A stretch of DNA of 64,000 nt from UBA1227 sp963629305 (GCA_963629305.1 CAVGIJ010000009.1:19223-83222), one strand, 5' to 3'; counted from the first letter of the stretch, positions 44,360 to 53,649 are shown. The notes: generated by a model from the sequence alone, not told the origin. Numbers and translations: made by a program.

Positions 44360-45337
44360 ATGGCTCAAGCACTTGATTGTAAAGCCGTATCACAGGCTAT
44401 AAAAGATAATTGTAAGAAGGAAGCAGATGAGCTCCGTGCAAAAGGTATTACACCAAAGCTCGGTATTGTAAGGGTCGGAGAAAAAGGTCCCGACCTTTCC
44501 TACGAGAAGGGCGCTACAAAAACAATGTCGGAGGCAGGAATCGAAGTTGAAGTTTTCGCTCTCCCTGCAGACATTTCTCAAGATGATTACATTGCAAAAT
44601 TCCGCGAGATAAATGCTGACCCGCAAATCCACGGAATCCTCGCTTTCAGACCGCTTGACAACATTGATGAAACAGTCGCTATCTCGGAAAACCTGAGTGC
44701 TGTTAAAGACTGCGACTCATCAACAACAGAAAACATGGGTAAGGTTGTTATAAACGATCCTACGGGTCTCTATCCATGTACCGCTGCGGCAATAATGGAA
44801 GTTATTGACTTCTACGCAGATGAAATAAAGGCTCATGTACGCAAAAAGTACAAACCTCTTCCGCTTGCAAGACCCGGACAGGAGGATGACGTATGCTGTG
44901 GGCTTGACGTTTGCATAATCAATAACTCAAATGTTATAGGAAAGCCTCTCTCCATGATGCTCACAAACCGCTTCGCAACCGTATCAATAGTTCATCACCT
45001 TACGCATGAAGAGGTAAAAAATGACTATATAAAGCGCGCCGATGTAATTGTCTGCGCAACACCGTTTAAGGATTCTGTTACAGCAGAAATGATTCCGGAG
45101 GGCGCAATAATTATAGATGCAGCTGTAGTTCGTGAAAAAGCATTCGACGAAAACGGCGAGCCTATCATGAACGAGAAAACCGGCCGTCAGAAGATAAATA
45201 CTTTCGGATGCTGTGCTGCAGACGTAGAGGAAAAAGCCGCATACAAAACACCTGTACCCGGTGTCGGAGGAATAACATCGGCATTATTGGCGAAGAACCT
45301 TATAAAAGCTTGCAAGGTTCAAAACGGAATAAAATAA
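44360..45337 (+). CDS. folD: Methylene-THF dehydrogenase / methenyl-THF cyclohydrolase
   Basis: NAD(P)-dependent oxidoreductase. 325 residues from ATG 44360 with AAAAGGAG upstream; a longer start at 44339 overlaps that site. The catalytic Tyr/Lys pair is in DLSYEKGATK, the substrate loop in LAFRPLDNID (where many homologues have QLPLP), and the dinucleotide site in NNSNVIGKPLSMML. The C-terminus KTPVPGVGGITSALL is typical. The insert with DVCCGLDV before the nucleotide fold makes it a little longer than most. Confidence 0.93.
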   Translation: MAQALDCKAVSQAIKDNCKKEADELRAKGITPKLGIVRVGEKGPDLSYEKGATKTMSEAGIEVEVFALPADISQDDYIAKFREINADPQIHGILAFRPLDNIDETVAISENLSAVKDCDSSTTENMGKVVINDPTGLYPCTAAAIMEVIDFYADEIKAHVRKKYKPLPLARPGQEDDVCCGLDVCIINNSNVIGKPLSMMLTNRFATVSIVHHLTHEEVKNDYIKRADVIVCATPFKDSVTAEMIPEGAIIIDAAVVREKAFDENGEPIMNEKTGRQKINTFGCCAADVEEKAAYKTPVPGVGGITSALLAKNLIKACKVQNGIK

Positions 45338-45355
45338 AAAAGAGGATCGATTCTT

Positions 45356-46027
45356 ATGATTTATAGTGAAAAAAAGCCAATTGATGAGCTTCTTTCAATG
45401 ATCGGTGATAAGAAGAAAGTTGCTCTTGTAGGTTGCGGCAGTTGTGCCACCTCCTGCAAAACAGGCGGAGAAAATGAAATTGAAGAACTTACAAATATTT
45501 TAAAAGAAAAAAATATTGAAGTCGTTGGTTCCTGTATACCGGCTGAGAGTTGTCAAAAGATGCTTGTAAAGAAAGAGATAAAAGCATTCAGAGACAGCGG
45601 AGCAGAATGCATTATTTCAATGGCCTGCGGCGACGGCGCACAAACCGTTGCACAAAATACAGATCTTCCGGTTTATCCGGCAAACAACTCAATGTTCCTC
45701 GCTCAAACCGAGCGAATCGGAGTTTTTAATGAGATGTGCCGTCTTTGCGGTGACTGCGTCATAGGTCACACTGCCGGAATCTGCCCGATAACAAAGTGTG
45801 CAAAATCTCTTGTAAACGGCCCGTGCGGAGGACAGAAAAACGGCAAATGCGAAGTAAATCCGGATAATGACTGTGCATGGATTCTCATTTACAATAAGAT
45901 GAAAGAACAAGGCCGCGAGGATGAATTCGTATCTCAGCTTCTCTCAGATAAAGGTTATGGCAAATTCAGTTACCCGCGTTCCGTAAACCTTAAGGAAAGG
46001 GACAAAAAGGAGGAGACGGCAGAATGA
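45356..46027 (+). CDS. metV: MetV, zinc/cysteine-rich partner of methylene-THF reductase
   Basis: 223 residues. Conserved cysteine motifs: VALVGCGSCATSCKTGG near the N-terminus, then CRLCGDCVIGHTAGICPITKC and NGPCGGQKNGKCEVNPDNDC. This is the MTHFR C-terminal family, the partner of MetF in acetogens. The N-terminal cysteines fit iron-sulfur or zinc binding. The stop overlaps the metF start (ATGA). Confidence 0.93.
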   Translation: MIYSEKKPIDELLSMIGDKKKVALVGCGSCATSCKTGGENEIEELTNILKEKNIEVVGSCIPAESCQKMLVKKEIKAFRDSGAECIISMACGDGAQTVAQNTDLPVYPANNSMFLAQTERIGVFNEMCRLCGDCVIGHTAGICPITKCAKSLVNGPCGGQKNGKCEVNPDNDCAWILIYNKMKEQGREDEFVSQLLSDKGYGKFSYPRSVNLKERDKKEETAE

Positions 46028-46947
46028 GTATTTTAAAAGATACATTTGACGCAGGAAAATTTGCTGTTACCGCAGAGATGGCGCCACCTAAGGGTTGTGA
46101 CTTCTCTCACCAACTTGAGGACGCACAACTTCTCAAGGGCAAGGTTCACGGTATCAATGTAACAGATATGCAATCCGCATGCCTCAAAGCGTCCTCAATC
46201 GGACTCTGTGCTGCATTGAAAGCCGAGGGCCTTAACCCGATCATACAAATGACCGGACGTGACCGCAGCCGAATGGCTATCATGGGAGATTTCCTTTCCG
46301 CAGCCGCACTCGGCATAGACACCATGCTTGCACTTACAGGTGACCATACAACAGTCGGTGACTGTAAAGAATCCAAGCCGGTATTTGATCTTGATTCATG
46401 CGGCATTCTTAAAATGCTCTCTGAGATGGAGGCAACAAATAAGGACTGCGGCGGAAACGATCTTGACGGTGAGGCTCCGAAATTCTATAAGGGCGCTTGT
46501 GTAACTCCCATATATGAACCGCAAATTATGCAAATTGCAAAACTCAAAAAGAAAGTTGATTGCGGTGCGGAGTATATCCAGACACAGGGAATTTTTGATA
46601 TTGAATCTCTTAAAAGATTTATGGACGCAGTCGAAAAGGCAAATATAAAAGTTCATATAATGGCAGGTATCATTCCGCTGAAAGCTGCAGGAATGGCAAA
46701 ATATATGAATGCAAATGTTCCGGGAATTGATGTTCCCGATTACATGATACAGCGTCTTGCGGATGCTGCCGCAGAGGGCAAAGAAAAGGGAGTCAAAGGT
46801 CTTCCCGCAAAAGCCGGCATGGAAATGGCAGCAGATATGATAAGACAGATCAAAGAAGAAGGAATTTGTGACGGAGTACATGTAATGGCTATAGGCGCCG
46901 AGAAAAATGTTCCGACAATTCTTGAAATGGCAGGTGTCAGCATATGA
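46024..46947 (+). CDS. metF: Methylene-THF reductase
   Basis: Flavoprotein that reduces methylene-THF to methyl-THF. 307 residues of the MTHFR barrel: AEMAPPKGCDFS at the start, LNPIIQMTGRDRSRMAI, DTMLALTGDHTTVGD, and YIQTQGIFDIESLKRF. Overlaps metV at its start and lpdA at its end by four bases each, pointing to a complex of equal amounts. Confidence 0.95.
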   Translation: MSILKDTFDAGKFAVTAEMAPPKGCDFSHQLEDAQLLKGKVHGINVTDMQSACLKASSIGLCAALKAEGLNPIIQMTGRDRSRMAIMGDFLSAAALGIDTMLALTGDHTTVGDCKESKPVFDLDSCGILKMLSEMEATNKDCGGNDLDGEAPKFYKGACVTPIYEPQIMQIAKLKKKVDCGAEYIQTQGIFDIESLKRFMDAVEKANIKVHIMAGIIPLKAAGMAKYMNANVPGIDVPDYMIQRLADAAAEGKEKGVKGLPAKAGMEMAADMIRQIKEEGICDGVHVMAIGAEKNVPTILEMAGVSI

Positions 46948-48332
46948 AAATAACCATCATCGGTGCCGGCCCCGGCGGATACGAGGCTGCCATTTATGCG
47001 GCGAAAAAAGGTGCCGAAGTCGTTCTTGTGGAAAAGGATTCAGTCGGAGGCACATGCCTCAACCGCGGCTGTATACCGACAAAAGCATTTCTTGCTTCTT
47101 ATGATGCAGTTAAAGCGGTTGAGACCGCGTCCGACTTCGGCATAAATGCCGATGCCGAGGTATCCGTTGATTACCCCTTTATTCTTGCACGCAAGAATAA
47201 AGTCATGGGCTCCCTTGTCAAAGGAATAGAATTCCTTTGCGACAAGGCAGGTGTAACCGTAATCAAGGGCATAGGTTGTATGAAGGATGCTCACACCGTA
47301 ACCGTTACCAAAAATGACGGAACATGTGAAGACATTTCAACCGACTTTATCATTCTCGCAACCGGTTCCGTTCCTGTTACCCCGGGATTCTTCAAGGTTG
47401 ACAGAAAACGTGTCATAACATCTGATGAGATCCTCGACTTTGACCACGCACCGCAAAGTCTCATTATTGTAGGCGGCGGTGTTATAGGCTGTGAAATAGG
47501 TCAATTCCTTCATGCAATGGGAACAGAGGTTACAATTGTCGAGGCTTTGCCGAGAATTATGACAACTATGGACGAGGACGTAAGCAAACAAATAACACGT
47601 CAATTCAAAAAAGAAAAACTCAAAGTTATCGCAGGTGACGGAATAGCTGAAGTAAATCCTTCCGAGGACTCGGTTTCCGTCAAATTGTCAAGCGGAAAAG
47701 AGCTCGCCGCAGAATACATCCTTATAGCTGTAGGCCGTGCTCCGTTCACAGCAGGTGTCGGTATTGACAATGTGGGAATAACCATGACCGAACGCGGTTT
47801 TGTCAGCGTTGATAACCACATGAAAACAAACATCGACAATATTTATGCGATAGGAGATATTGTACCAAGCGCACAGCTTGCACATGTTGCAAGTAAAGAG
47901 GGATTAATTGCAGTTGACAATATTTTCGGCGAAGATAAAACCATGACTTACCATGCTGTACCGGGCTGCGTATTTACAAATCCCGAGCTCGCATCATGCG
48001 GAACACTTGAAAAAGATCTCATCGCAGACGGCAAAGAGATTGATAAGGACTACCGTATAGGCACTTTTGATTTCAAGTCACTCGGAAAAGCTCAGGCCTC
48101 CGGTCATACAACAGGATTTGTAAAGGTAATAACCGACATGAACGACGTTCTCATCGGCGCCGAAGTTGTAGGCGCACGCGCATCCGATATGCTTCAGGTT
48201 CTTACAACCGCAATCCAGCTCGGTCTTACTTCCGAGCAGGTTTCATCATCAATCTTCCCTCACCCGACAATGTGTGAGGCAATTTCCGAAGCTCTTCATG
48301 ACCTTCGCGGCATGAGTGTGAATAAAGTCTGA
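46944..48332 (+). CDS. lpdA: Dihydrolipoamide dehydrogenase
   Basis: FAD/NAD disulfide oxidoreductase (L-protein). 462 residues: GAGPGGYEAAIYAAKKGAEV (FAD), the redox pair GGTCLNRGCIPTK, VVGGGVIGCEIGQFLHAMGT-like NAD site (IIVGGGVIGCEIGQF), IYAIGDIVPS, and the interface HPTMCEAISEAL with catalytic His/Glu. In some acetogens an lpdA lies inside the same cluster. With GcvH downstream it probably serves the glycine cleavage/synthase system, though electron transfer to MetF/MetV is possible. Confidence 0.95.
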   Translation: MKITIIGAGPGGYEAAIYAAKKGAEVVLVEKDSVGGTCLNRGCIPTKAFLASYDAVKAVETASDFGINADAEVSVDYPFILARKNKVMGSLVKGIEFLCDKAGVTVIKGIGCMKDAHTVTVTKNDGTCEDISTDFIILATGSVPVTPGFFKVDRKRVITSDEILDFDHAPQSLIIVGGGVIGCEIGQFLHAMGTEVTIVEALPRIMTTMDEDVSKQITRQFKKEKLKVIAGDGIAEVNPSEDSVSVKLSSGKELAAEYILIAVGRAPFTAGVGIDNVGITMTERGFVSVDNHMKTNIDNIYAIGDIVPSAQLAHVASKEGLIAVDNIFGEDKTMTYHAVPGCVFTNPELASCGTLEKDLIADGKEIDKDYRIGTFDFKSLGKAQASGHTTGFVKVITDMNDVLIGAEVVGARASDMLQVLTTAIQLGLTSEQVSSSIFPHPTMCEAISEALHDLRGMSVNKV

Positions 48333-48356
48333 TATTAAATTTTAGGAGGTTACTAC

Positions 48357-48719
48357 ATGGCAGACATAAAATATACCAAGGATCATGCTTGGGTTAAAAT
48401 TGACGGAGATACAGCAAAAATAGGTATCACTCCGTATGCGGCTGAACAACTCGGAGACATTGTTTTCGTTGATCTTCCGTCAGAAGGCGACGAGATGACA
48501 AAAGGTGAGACATTCACCGAAATTGAGTCTTCAAAAACCGCATCCGAAGTTCCGGCTCCTGTTTCAGGTAAAATCATCGCAGTAAATGAAGCTCTCGATG
48601 ATGAGCCGGAATCAATAAACGATGATGCTCTTGCAGCATGGATAGTTGAAGTGAAACTTTCCGACTCGGATATCTCTGACCTTCTCGACAGTTCGGAATA
48701 CGAAGCAATATGCGAATAA
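48357..48719 (+). CDS. gcvH: Glycine cleavage system H protein
   Basis: Lipoyl carrier, 120 residues. The lipoylation lysine is in the family motif as EIESSKTASEVPAP. ITPYAAEQLGDIVFVDLP and the C-terminal WIVEVKLSD are canonical. AGGAGG precedes the ATG. The P and T proteins are not in the window. Confidence 0.95.
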   Translation: MADIKYTKDHAWVKIDGDTAKIGITPYAAEQLGDIVFVDLPSEGDEMTKGETFTEIESSKTASEVPAPVSGKIIAVNEALDDEPESINDDALAAWIVEVKLSDSDISDLLDSSEYEAICE

Positions 48720-48802
48720 TTCATTGACTTTACAAAACGGTGGGCAGGTCATAGACACTTGCCCACCGAAAAATTGATTATGCTTACCACCGGAGGTAAA
48801 AG

Positions 48803-49876
48803 ATGAATCCACCAAATAAAACCAGATACATATATGCACAGAGCAATTCGTACGACCCATATTTCAATCTTGCTCTCGAAAAATGTCTCTTTGACAATGT
48901 AGACAGTGATGAAGTCATCTTTTATCTTTGGCAAAACGAAAAAACAGTCGTTTGCGGACGCAACCAAAACGTATACAAAGAGTGTAATCTTACAAACCTC
49001 ACGAATCTCGGAGGCCACGTAGCAAAGAGGCTTTCCGGCGGAGGATGCGTTTTCCATGACCTTGGCAATATAAATTTTACATTTATAGCACAGAGCGGTT
49101 CCTATGATCTCAACAAACAGATGGAGGTCATTAAAAAAGCATGCGAAAGTTTCGCTCTTTCAATTGAAAAATCAGGCAGAAATGACCTGATCGTAAACGG
49201 AAGAAAATTTTCCGGCAATGCATTTTACGAGGCAAACGGACGAAAGCTCCATCACGGAACTATAATGGTTAACGTCGATTCATTGGTTCTTGAAAGTGTT
49301 CTCCATGTCAGCAAAGAAAAACTCGTTTCAAAAGGCGTAGACTCTGTTACAGCAAGAACCGCCAATCTTTCAAAATTCAACTCGTCAATAACTCCCGAAA
49401 AAATGAAGGATGCACTTCGCGTGGCCTTTAAGGAGGTATATAACATATCATCTTTTTATGAAACCCTTTCACTCGGCGGACAATCCGTACTCAAAGGGAC
49501 GGGAAAAGGCGGTTGGACTTCGTCCGGCTCCATGCTCTCCATGCTGAAAACCATTTCCGAAAATCAAAAATTCTTTTCAAGCGATGAGTGGATATTCGGA
49601 GAAAAGTTTGAATTTTCAAATATTATCTCCGGCAGATTCCAATGGGGCGGAATTGAAATATGCACCGCAGTGAAGGGAGATAAAATATCCGATGCAAAAG
49701 TTTTCTCCGATTCACTGCAGCCTGACTTTATAACAGACTTTGAAAACGGGCTTAAAAACACAAAATACACATATGAAGGGATCTCAGAAATTCTGAATTC
49801 GGTTTCAGCAAGTTACGGGGATACGGTTTCCGTGATTTGTGAAGACATTGAAAATCTTATAAAAAAGGAGATTTGA
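48803..49876 (+). CDS. lplA: Lipoate--protein ligase
   Basis: Attaches lipoate to carrier proteins such as the GcvH just upstream. 357 residues: YDPYFNLALEKCLF, VVCGRNQNVYKECN, RLSGGGCVFHDLGNINFTFI (lipoyl-AMP site) and NDLIVNGRKFSGNAFYE. A C-terminal accessory domain follows residue ~250. Good GGAGG site. Position suggests it keeps the H protein lipoylated. Confidence 0.95.
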   Translation: MNPPNKTRYIYAQSNSYDPYFNLALEKCLFDNVDSDEVIFYLWQNEKTVVCGRNQNVYKECNLTNLTNLGGHVAKRLSGGGCVFHDLGNINFTFIAQSGSYDLNKQMEVIKKACESFALSIEKSGRNDLIVNGRKFSGNAFYEANGRKLHHGTIMVNVDSLVLESVLHVSKEKLVSKGVDSVTARTANLSKFNSSITPEKMKDALRVAFKEVYNISSFYETLSLGGQSVLKGTGKGGWTSSGSMLSMLKTISENQKFFSSDEWIFGEKFEFSNIISGRFQWGGIEICTAVKGDKISDAKVFSDSLQPDFITDFENGLKNTKYTYEGISEILNSVSASYGDTVSVICEDIENLIKKEI

Positions 49877-49877
49877 C

Positions 49878-50519
49878 ATGAAAAAAGCATTCAGTACATT
49901 GATTCTCGCGGTGCTTGCGGGATTTTGTATAGGACTCGGCGGCAATGTTTACCTGGCTCTTTTAAACACAAACAAAATTGTAGGAGCAATTCTCTTTACC
50001 GTCGGTCTCTTTACTATCTGCACTCACGGCTTCAATCTTTTTACGGGAAAGGCATGCTACATACCCGATAACAAGCCGTCGTATCTCGGAACACTCGCGG
50101 TCATCTGGATTGGGAACCTTCTTGGAGCTATCCTTATGGCCCTGCTTGTACGGGCAACTCGTCTTGCGGACAGCTATGCGGAAGCGGCAAGGAGTCTCTG
50201 TCTCGGTAAAAATCAGGACAGTTACCTAAGCCTTTTCCTTCTCGGAGTTCTTTGCAATGTGCTTATCTTTATTGCCGTAGATGGTTATAAAAATAACCCG
50301 CACGAGCTCGGAAAATATCTTTCTCTTTTCTTCGGCGTTTCCGTATTTATTTTGTCCGGAAGCGAACACAGCGTCGCGGATATGTATTATTATGCTGTTT
50401 CCGGAGAAATACTCAGCCTTGATTTTCTCACAAGAATACTCACTATCTCACTCGGCAATGTAATCGGAGGTATTATTATACCTCTCGGGAAAAAGGCATC
50501 AAAAAAGCTTGCCGAATAA
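49878..50519 (+). CDS. Formate/nitrite transporter family channel
   Basis: 213 residues with six membrane helices. The FNT signature histidine is in ILSGSEHSVADMYYYA, equivalent to FocA SGFEHSIANM. GFNLFTGKACYI matches the first loop region. Two bases after lplA. The company of formate-THF ligase makes formate the likely substrate. It is shorter than the usual ~250-280 residues, with short termini. Confidence 0.92.
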   Translation: MKKAFSTLILAVLAGFCIGLGGNVYLALLNTNKIVGAILFTVGLFTICTHGFNLFTGKACYIPDNKPSYLGTLAVIWIGNLLGAILMALLVRATRLADSYAEAARSLCLGKNQDSYLSLFLLGVLCNVLIFIAVDGYKNNPHELGKYLSLFFGVSVFILSGSEHSVADMYYYAVSGEILSLDFLTRILTISLGNVIGGIIIPLGKKASKKLAE

Positions 50520-50601
50520 ACACCAAACCAAATTAATTACAGCGACCGAGAAACTGCTTACGCAAACAGATAACCAAAACAAACAAATATAAACTGCATA
50601 A

Positions 50602-50657
50602 AAATCTCCCCTTAACAAATACTAAACTCAGTACTTAAGTTAAGGGGAGATTTATTT
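50602..50657 (+). terminator. Terminator of the one-carbon cluster
   Basis: AAATCTCCCCTTAAC pairs with GTTAAGGGGAGATTT over 24 bases, followed by ATTTAT. Confidence 0.75.
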
Positions 50658-50808
50658 ATGAAAGCTACCGGAATTGTCCGCAGAATAGATGACCTCGGAA
50701 GAATAGTCATTCCGAAGGGAAATCGAAAAACAAAACCGTGCGACAGACACCGAGCTCAAGCTTACAAAGCTCACCGCCAATCTTATAGCAAAACAGGTTG
50801 AAACATAA
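50658..50808 (+). pseudogene. SpoVT/AbrB-like regulator remnant
   Basis: The ATG at 50658 gives MKATGIVRRIDDLGRIVIPK, the exact start of SpoVT/AbrB-type sporulation regulators. The match then breaks. In another frame from about 50720, the sequence reads EIEKQNRATDTELKLTKL and ends VET*, the usual C-terminal helix of the same family. About 130 internal residues are missing and the two ends are out of frame. Confidence 0.8.
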
Positions 50809-50811
50809 AAA

Positions 50812-50928
50812 TCAGAAAGTTGTCCATGCTCCGTCAACAGTGATTACTGCACCGTTGATAAAGTGAGACTCGTCAGAAGCCAGGAAAAGGGCCGCATTTG
50901 CAATATCTTCAGGCATTCCGAGTATCGA
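50812..50928 (-). pseudogene. C-terminal fragment of a short-chain dehydrogenase
   Basis: Minus-strand codons read GMPEDIANAALFLASDES, FINGAVITVDGAW and a stop at 50812. This is the conserved tail of SDR-type 3-oxoacyl reductases. Only 38 codons remain; the Rossmann fold and active site are absent and no start exists. Confidence 0.82.
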
Positions 50929-50932
50929 TGAA

Positions 50933-51244
50933 TTGATAAAACTCATAACAAATGCGGTTGGAGATACGTCAATAGAAATGTACTATTCCGATGGCCTCAG
51001 GAAATTGCTAAAGCACGATGAAACTGCATCAATCAGTTATATGGACACGCTTAAGGTGTTTCTCGAGAACAACATGAGTATTACGGCCACAGCTTCTGAG
51101 TTATTTATTCACCGAACAACACTGATTGACAGAATTGAGCGAATCGAACGTGAACTTCAGATTGACCTTAAAGATCCGTCGGAGCGTCTCAAATTGGACA
51201 TAATACTAAAGGCAAAAGAAATCTATGAAGGAATAAACAAATAG
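50933..51244 (+). pseudogene. C-terminal HTH fragment of a PucR/CdaR-type regulator
   Basis: The product is only the PucR-type C-terminal domain: YMDTLKVFLENNMSITATAS, then LFIHRTTLIDRIERIERELQ. Full proteins are 350-550 residues. The frame is open a little upstream with no good start; TTG 50933 lacks a convincing ribosome site. It abuts the SDR fragment, so it is probably a truncated relic. Confidence 0.78.
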
Positions 51245-51285
51245 AAAAATCCACGCAGCAAAAATTACTGCGTGGATTTTTCCGT
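51245..51285. terminator. Bidirectional terminator
   Basis: AAAAATCCACGCAG pairs with CTGCGTGGATTTTT; A/T tracts on both sides. Confidence 0.88.
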
Positions 51286-51301
51286 TTTAGGAAGTTTTTA
51301 A

Positions 51302-51517
51302 TTACTCTTCGATTTTTTTAAGTTCTGCGTCTATTTCCTCAACCTGTTCTTTTGTAAGACCTGCCTGAGGGAAAGATGCAAGTTTTCTGAATGTAAGTCC
51401 CTGAACAAGCTTCATCTGCGGGTCTGTTGCAAATCCCGGAGAATATTTTGTGATTATATCACAAGCTGCCTGACTCTTTTTTAATTCCTTAACTTTTGAA
51501 TCAACTGAAAGTGCCAT
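51302..51517 (-). CDS. Small helical protein, unknown
   Basis: 71 residues, AAGGAGG before the ATG. It opens MALSVDSKVKELKKSQAACD and has one cysteine and a conserved-looking PGFATDPQMKLVQGLTFRKL stretch. The layout recalls small DUF1858-like helical domains, without certainty. Alone between two terminators. Confidence 0.78.
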   Translation of the reverse strand: MALSVDSKVKELKKSQAACDIITKYSPGFATDPQMKLVQGLTFRKLASFPQAGLTKEQVEEIDAELKKIEE

Positions 51518-51630
51518 AAAAAAGCCTCCTTATTTTTTTCATCCATCTAAAATTTTATAGGTGATAAGAAAAAAACTAAAGCCTACAAAAATAGGTATTT
51601 TTTCATTTATAACCCCAATCTTTTGCGGAT

Positions 51631-51675
51631 AAAAATTTCGGACCGGTTCCAAACGGAACCGATCCGAAATTTTTG
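51631..51675. terminator. metQ terminator
   Basis: AAAAATTTCGGA and CGGTTCC pair with GGAACCG and TCCGAAATTTTT, interrupted by one mismatch; symmetrical, so usable both ways. Confidence 0.87.
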
Positions 51676-51687
51676 ATTATTTATGAT

Positions 51688-52554
51688 TTATTTGCCTTTG
51701 ATCTCATCAACAGAAGCGGCCTTGCCTGCATAGATACCCATCGGCTCATGGTGAACCTTGAGAACAGATACAAGATGTGTTCCGTTTTCCTTATTGAAAG
51801 ACTCAAGGTATGGGATATGCTGGAAGTAGTTTGCATCGGCATCTCCATCCTCAACAACCGTGTTCGGGATGATATAGTCTGTCTGCTCACTTATCTCAAG
51901 AGTTACACCCTTCTTTTCAAGGATTTCCTTTGCAATCTTAAGGATGTCAGCATGAGGTGTCGGACTTGCCGCAACTATGATCTTCTGACCCTTAAGCGCG
52001 TCATAATCCACTGTTGAGTCATATCCGTCTGTTATGTTTTCAAGGTCACATACAACTGCACCTGCATAAGTCTTTTCAATATACTCTTTAACTTCCTTAC
52101 TGCTTACAGCTGCAATGAGAGCCTTTGTCTTGTCTGTGTTTTCATTGCCCTCTTTTACGGCAATGATATTAGGATAAGCAACGTCTGTTCCCTCTGTCAC
52201 AAGTGGTGAAAGACCTGCGGGAATTGCATAGTTTGAATTGATTACAGCAAGGTCAACATCTTTAAGAACGTTTGGAACCTGAGCTGCTTCCATCTCTTTG
52301 AATTCGATATTGTAAGGGTTTTCCTCAATATCTCTGACTGTTGCAAGGATATCCTCGCCGTTGTCATCCTTGCCCGTGTCCTTCAATGTAATAAGACCCT
52401 GCTTTTCAAGAAGCTGTAAAGCTCTTGCCTCATTTGTCGGGTCATTCGGAATTGCGATTGTAACTGTTTTTGTTGACTTGCCGCATCCTGCAAAAGAAAC
52501 TGCAAATGTAAATGCGAGCGCGATGCAAAGTAAAAGTGAAATTACCTTCTTCAT
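51688..52554 (-). CDS. metQ: Methionine ABC transporter substrate-binding lipoprotein
   Basis: 288 residues of the NlpA/MetQ family. The lipoprotein signal ends VSFAGCGKS (Cys ~24). Family features: VTIAIPNDPTNEARALQLLE, DVDLAVINSNYA, and a C-terminal HHEPMG stretch. Binds D/L-methionine outside the membrane for MetN/MetI. It has its own promoter, so it can be made in excess over the membrane parts. Confidence 0.95.
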   Translation of the reverse strand: MKKVISLLLCIALAFTFAVSFAGCGKSTKTVTIAIPNDPTNEARALQLLEKQGLITLKDTGKDDNGEDILATVRDIEENPYNIEFKEMEAAQVPNVLKDVDLAVINSNYAIPAGLSPLVTEGTDVAYPNIIAVKEGNENTDKTKALIAAVSSKEVKEYIEKTYAGAVVCDLENITDGYDSTVDYDALKGQKIIVAASPTPHADILKIAKEILEKKGVTLEISEQTDYIIPNTVVEDGDADANYFQHIPYLESFNKENGTHLVSVLKVHHEPMGIYAGKAASVDEIKGK

Positions 52555-52606
52555 TTTTCATGATCTCCTTTTTTATGCGGCGAACCGCTTTGTTTTCTAT
52601 GCGCTT

Positions 52607-52636
52607 ATTATAGAGTCCGAAAATTCATTTGTCCAA
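52607..52636 (-). promoter_or_regulatory. metQ promoter
   Basis: TTGGAC (52631-52636 on the minus strand), an 18-base spacer and TATAAT (52607-52612). Confidence 0.7.
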
Positions 52637-52651
52637 TATAGGAAAGCAAGA

Positions 52652-52682
52652 GCCGGTTATAGTTTAAAGCTATAACCGGCGC
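52652..52682. other. Hairpin between LysR and metQ
   Basis: GCCGGTTATAG pairs with CTATAACCGGC (perfect 11-bp stem, short loop). No strong T-run follows on either strand, so it may be a weak terminator or a processing/stability element. Confidence 0.6.
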
Positions 52683-52695
52683 ATAATCAATAGTT

Positions 52696-53616
52696 TCACT
52701 TAATTTCGAGATATTTTTTTAGTTCTGAGATGTAGAGCTTTGCCATTTTGCTCGGAACAGTATTTTTTTTGACGATGTATCCTATTTCCATAATGCTGTC
52801 TCTTGCGTACTCATCATCTTTAAACGGAACCGCTACGTAATCGGAACCGTTCAGCTCCTCACAGATGATTCCGGAACAAAGCGTATAGCCGTTAAGTCCC
52901 ACCATAAGGTTTAACATAGTTGCTCTGTCATTTGCCTTTATAACGCGCGGATATTCATTGGTAGACAAAATCTCTTCAGCGTAGTAAAACGCCGCCGTAT
53001 CTCCCTGTTCAAACGACAGACACGGATAATTCCGCAGCATATCAAAATTTATAAACTTTTCCTTTGCCAGCGGGTGGTCTTTCCAGAGATAAACATAAGC
53101 GTTACAATCAATCAATTTATGGAAATCAAGTTCCGCCGAACTGAGAAGCTTCATAACAGCCGTTCTGTTGAAATCACTGAGATAAAGTACGCCAATCTCG
53201 CTTTTGAGGGTACTTACATCGCTTATAACATCCCTTGTCTTTGTCTCCCTTATTGCAAACTCATACTCTTTTGTGTCAAATGTCTTTACCATTTCGACAA
53301 AAGCCTTTACCGCAAAGGAATAGTGCTGTGTCGAAATGCCGAATTTCTTTTTGAGAGTTCCGCCTTTTCCGTATTTTTCAAGAACATTTTCATACTGACT
53401 GTATATCTCACGGGCATAGAGCAGGAATTCCGCACCGTCATTTGTAAGGGTGACGCCTCTTCCGCTTCTGTTGAAGATAGTTATGCCGAGTTCCTTTTCA
53501 AGCTCTTTGACTGAGCTTGTAAGAGACGGCTGCGAGATGTAAAGCGACTCTGCCGCCTTATTCATAGAGCCCTTTTCGGCTATTGTTATAACATAATGAA
53601 GTTGTGGCAAAGTCAT
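52696..53616 (-). CDS. LysR-family regulator inside the met transporter locus
   Basis: 306 residues from ATG 53616 (MTLPQLHYVITIAEKGSMNK). The winged helix occupies residues 1-60 (ESLYISQPSLTSSVKELEKE); an effector-binding domain follows. It lies 33 bases after metI and before metQ, so it probably senses a methionine-related compound and controls this locus. The 5' gap of metN would be the place for its site. Confidence 0.92.
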   Translation of the reverse strand: MTLPQLHYVITIAEKGSMNKAAESLYISQPSLTSSVKELEKELGITIFNRSGRGVTLTNDGAEFLLYAREIYSQYENVLEKYGKGGTLKKKFGISTQHYSFAVKAFVEMVKTFDTKEYEFAIRETKTRDVISDVSTLKSEIGVLYLSDFNRTAVMKLLSSAELDFHKLIDCNAYVYLWKDHPLAKEKFINFDMLRNYPCLSFEQGDTAAFYYAEEILSTNEYPRVIKANDRATMLNLMVGLNGYTLCSGIICEELNGSDYVAVPFKDDEYARDSIMEIGYIVKKNTVPSKMAKLYISELKKYLEIK

Positions 53617-53649
53617 ACCGTACACACCACCCAAAATTCAAAACGACAA

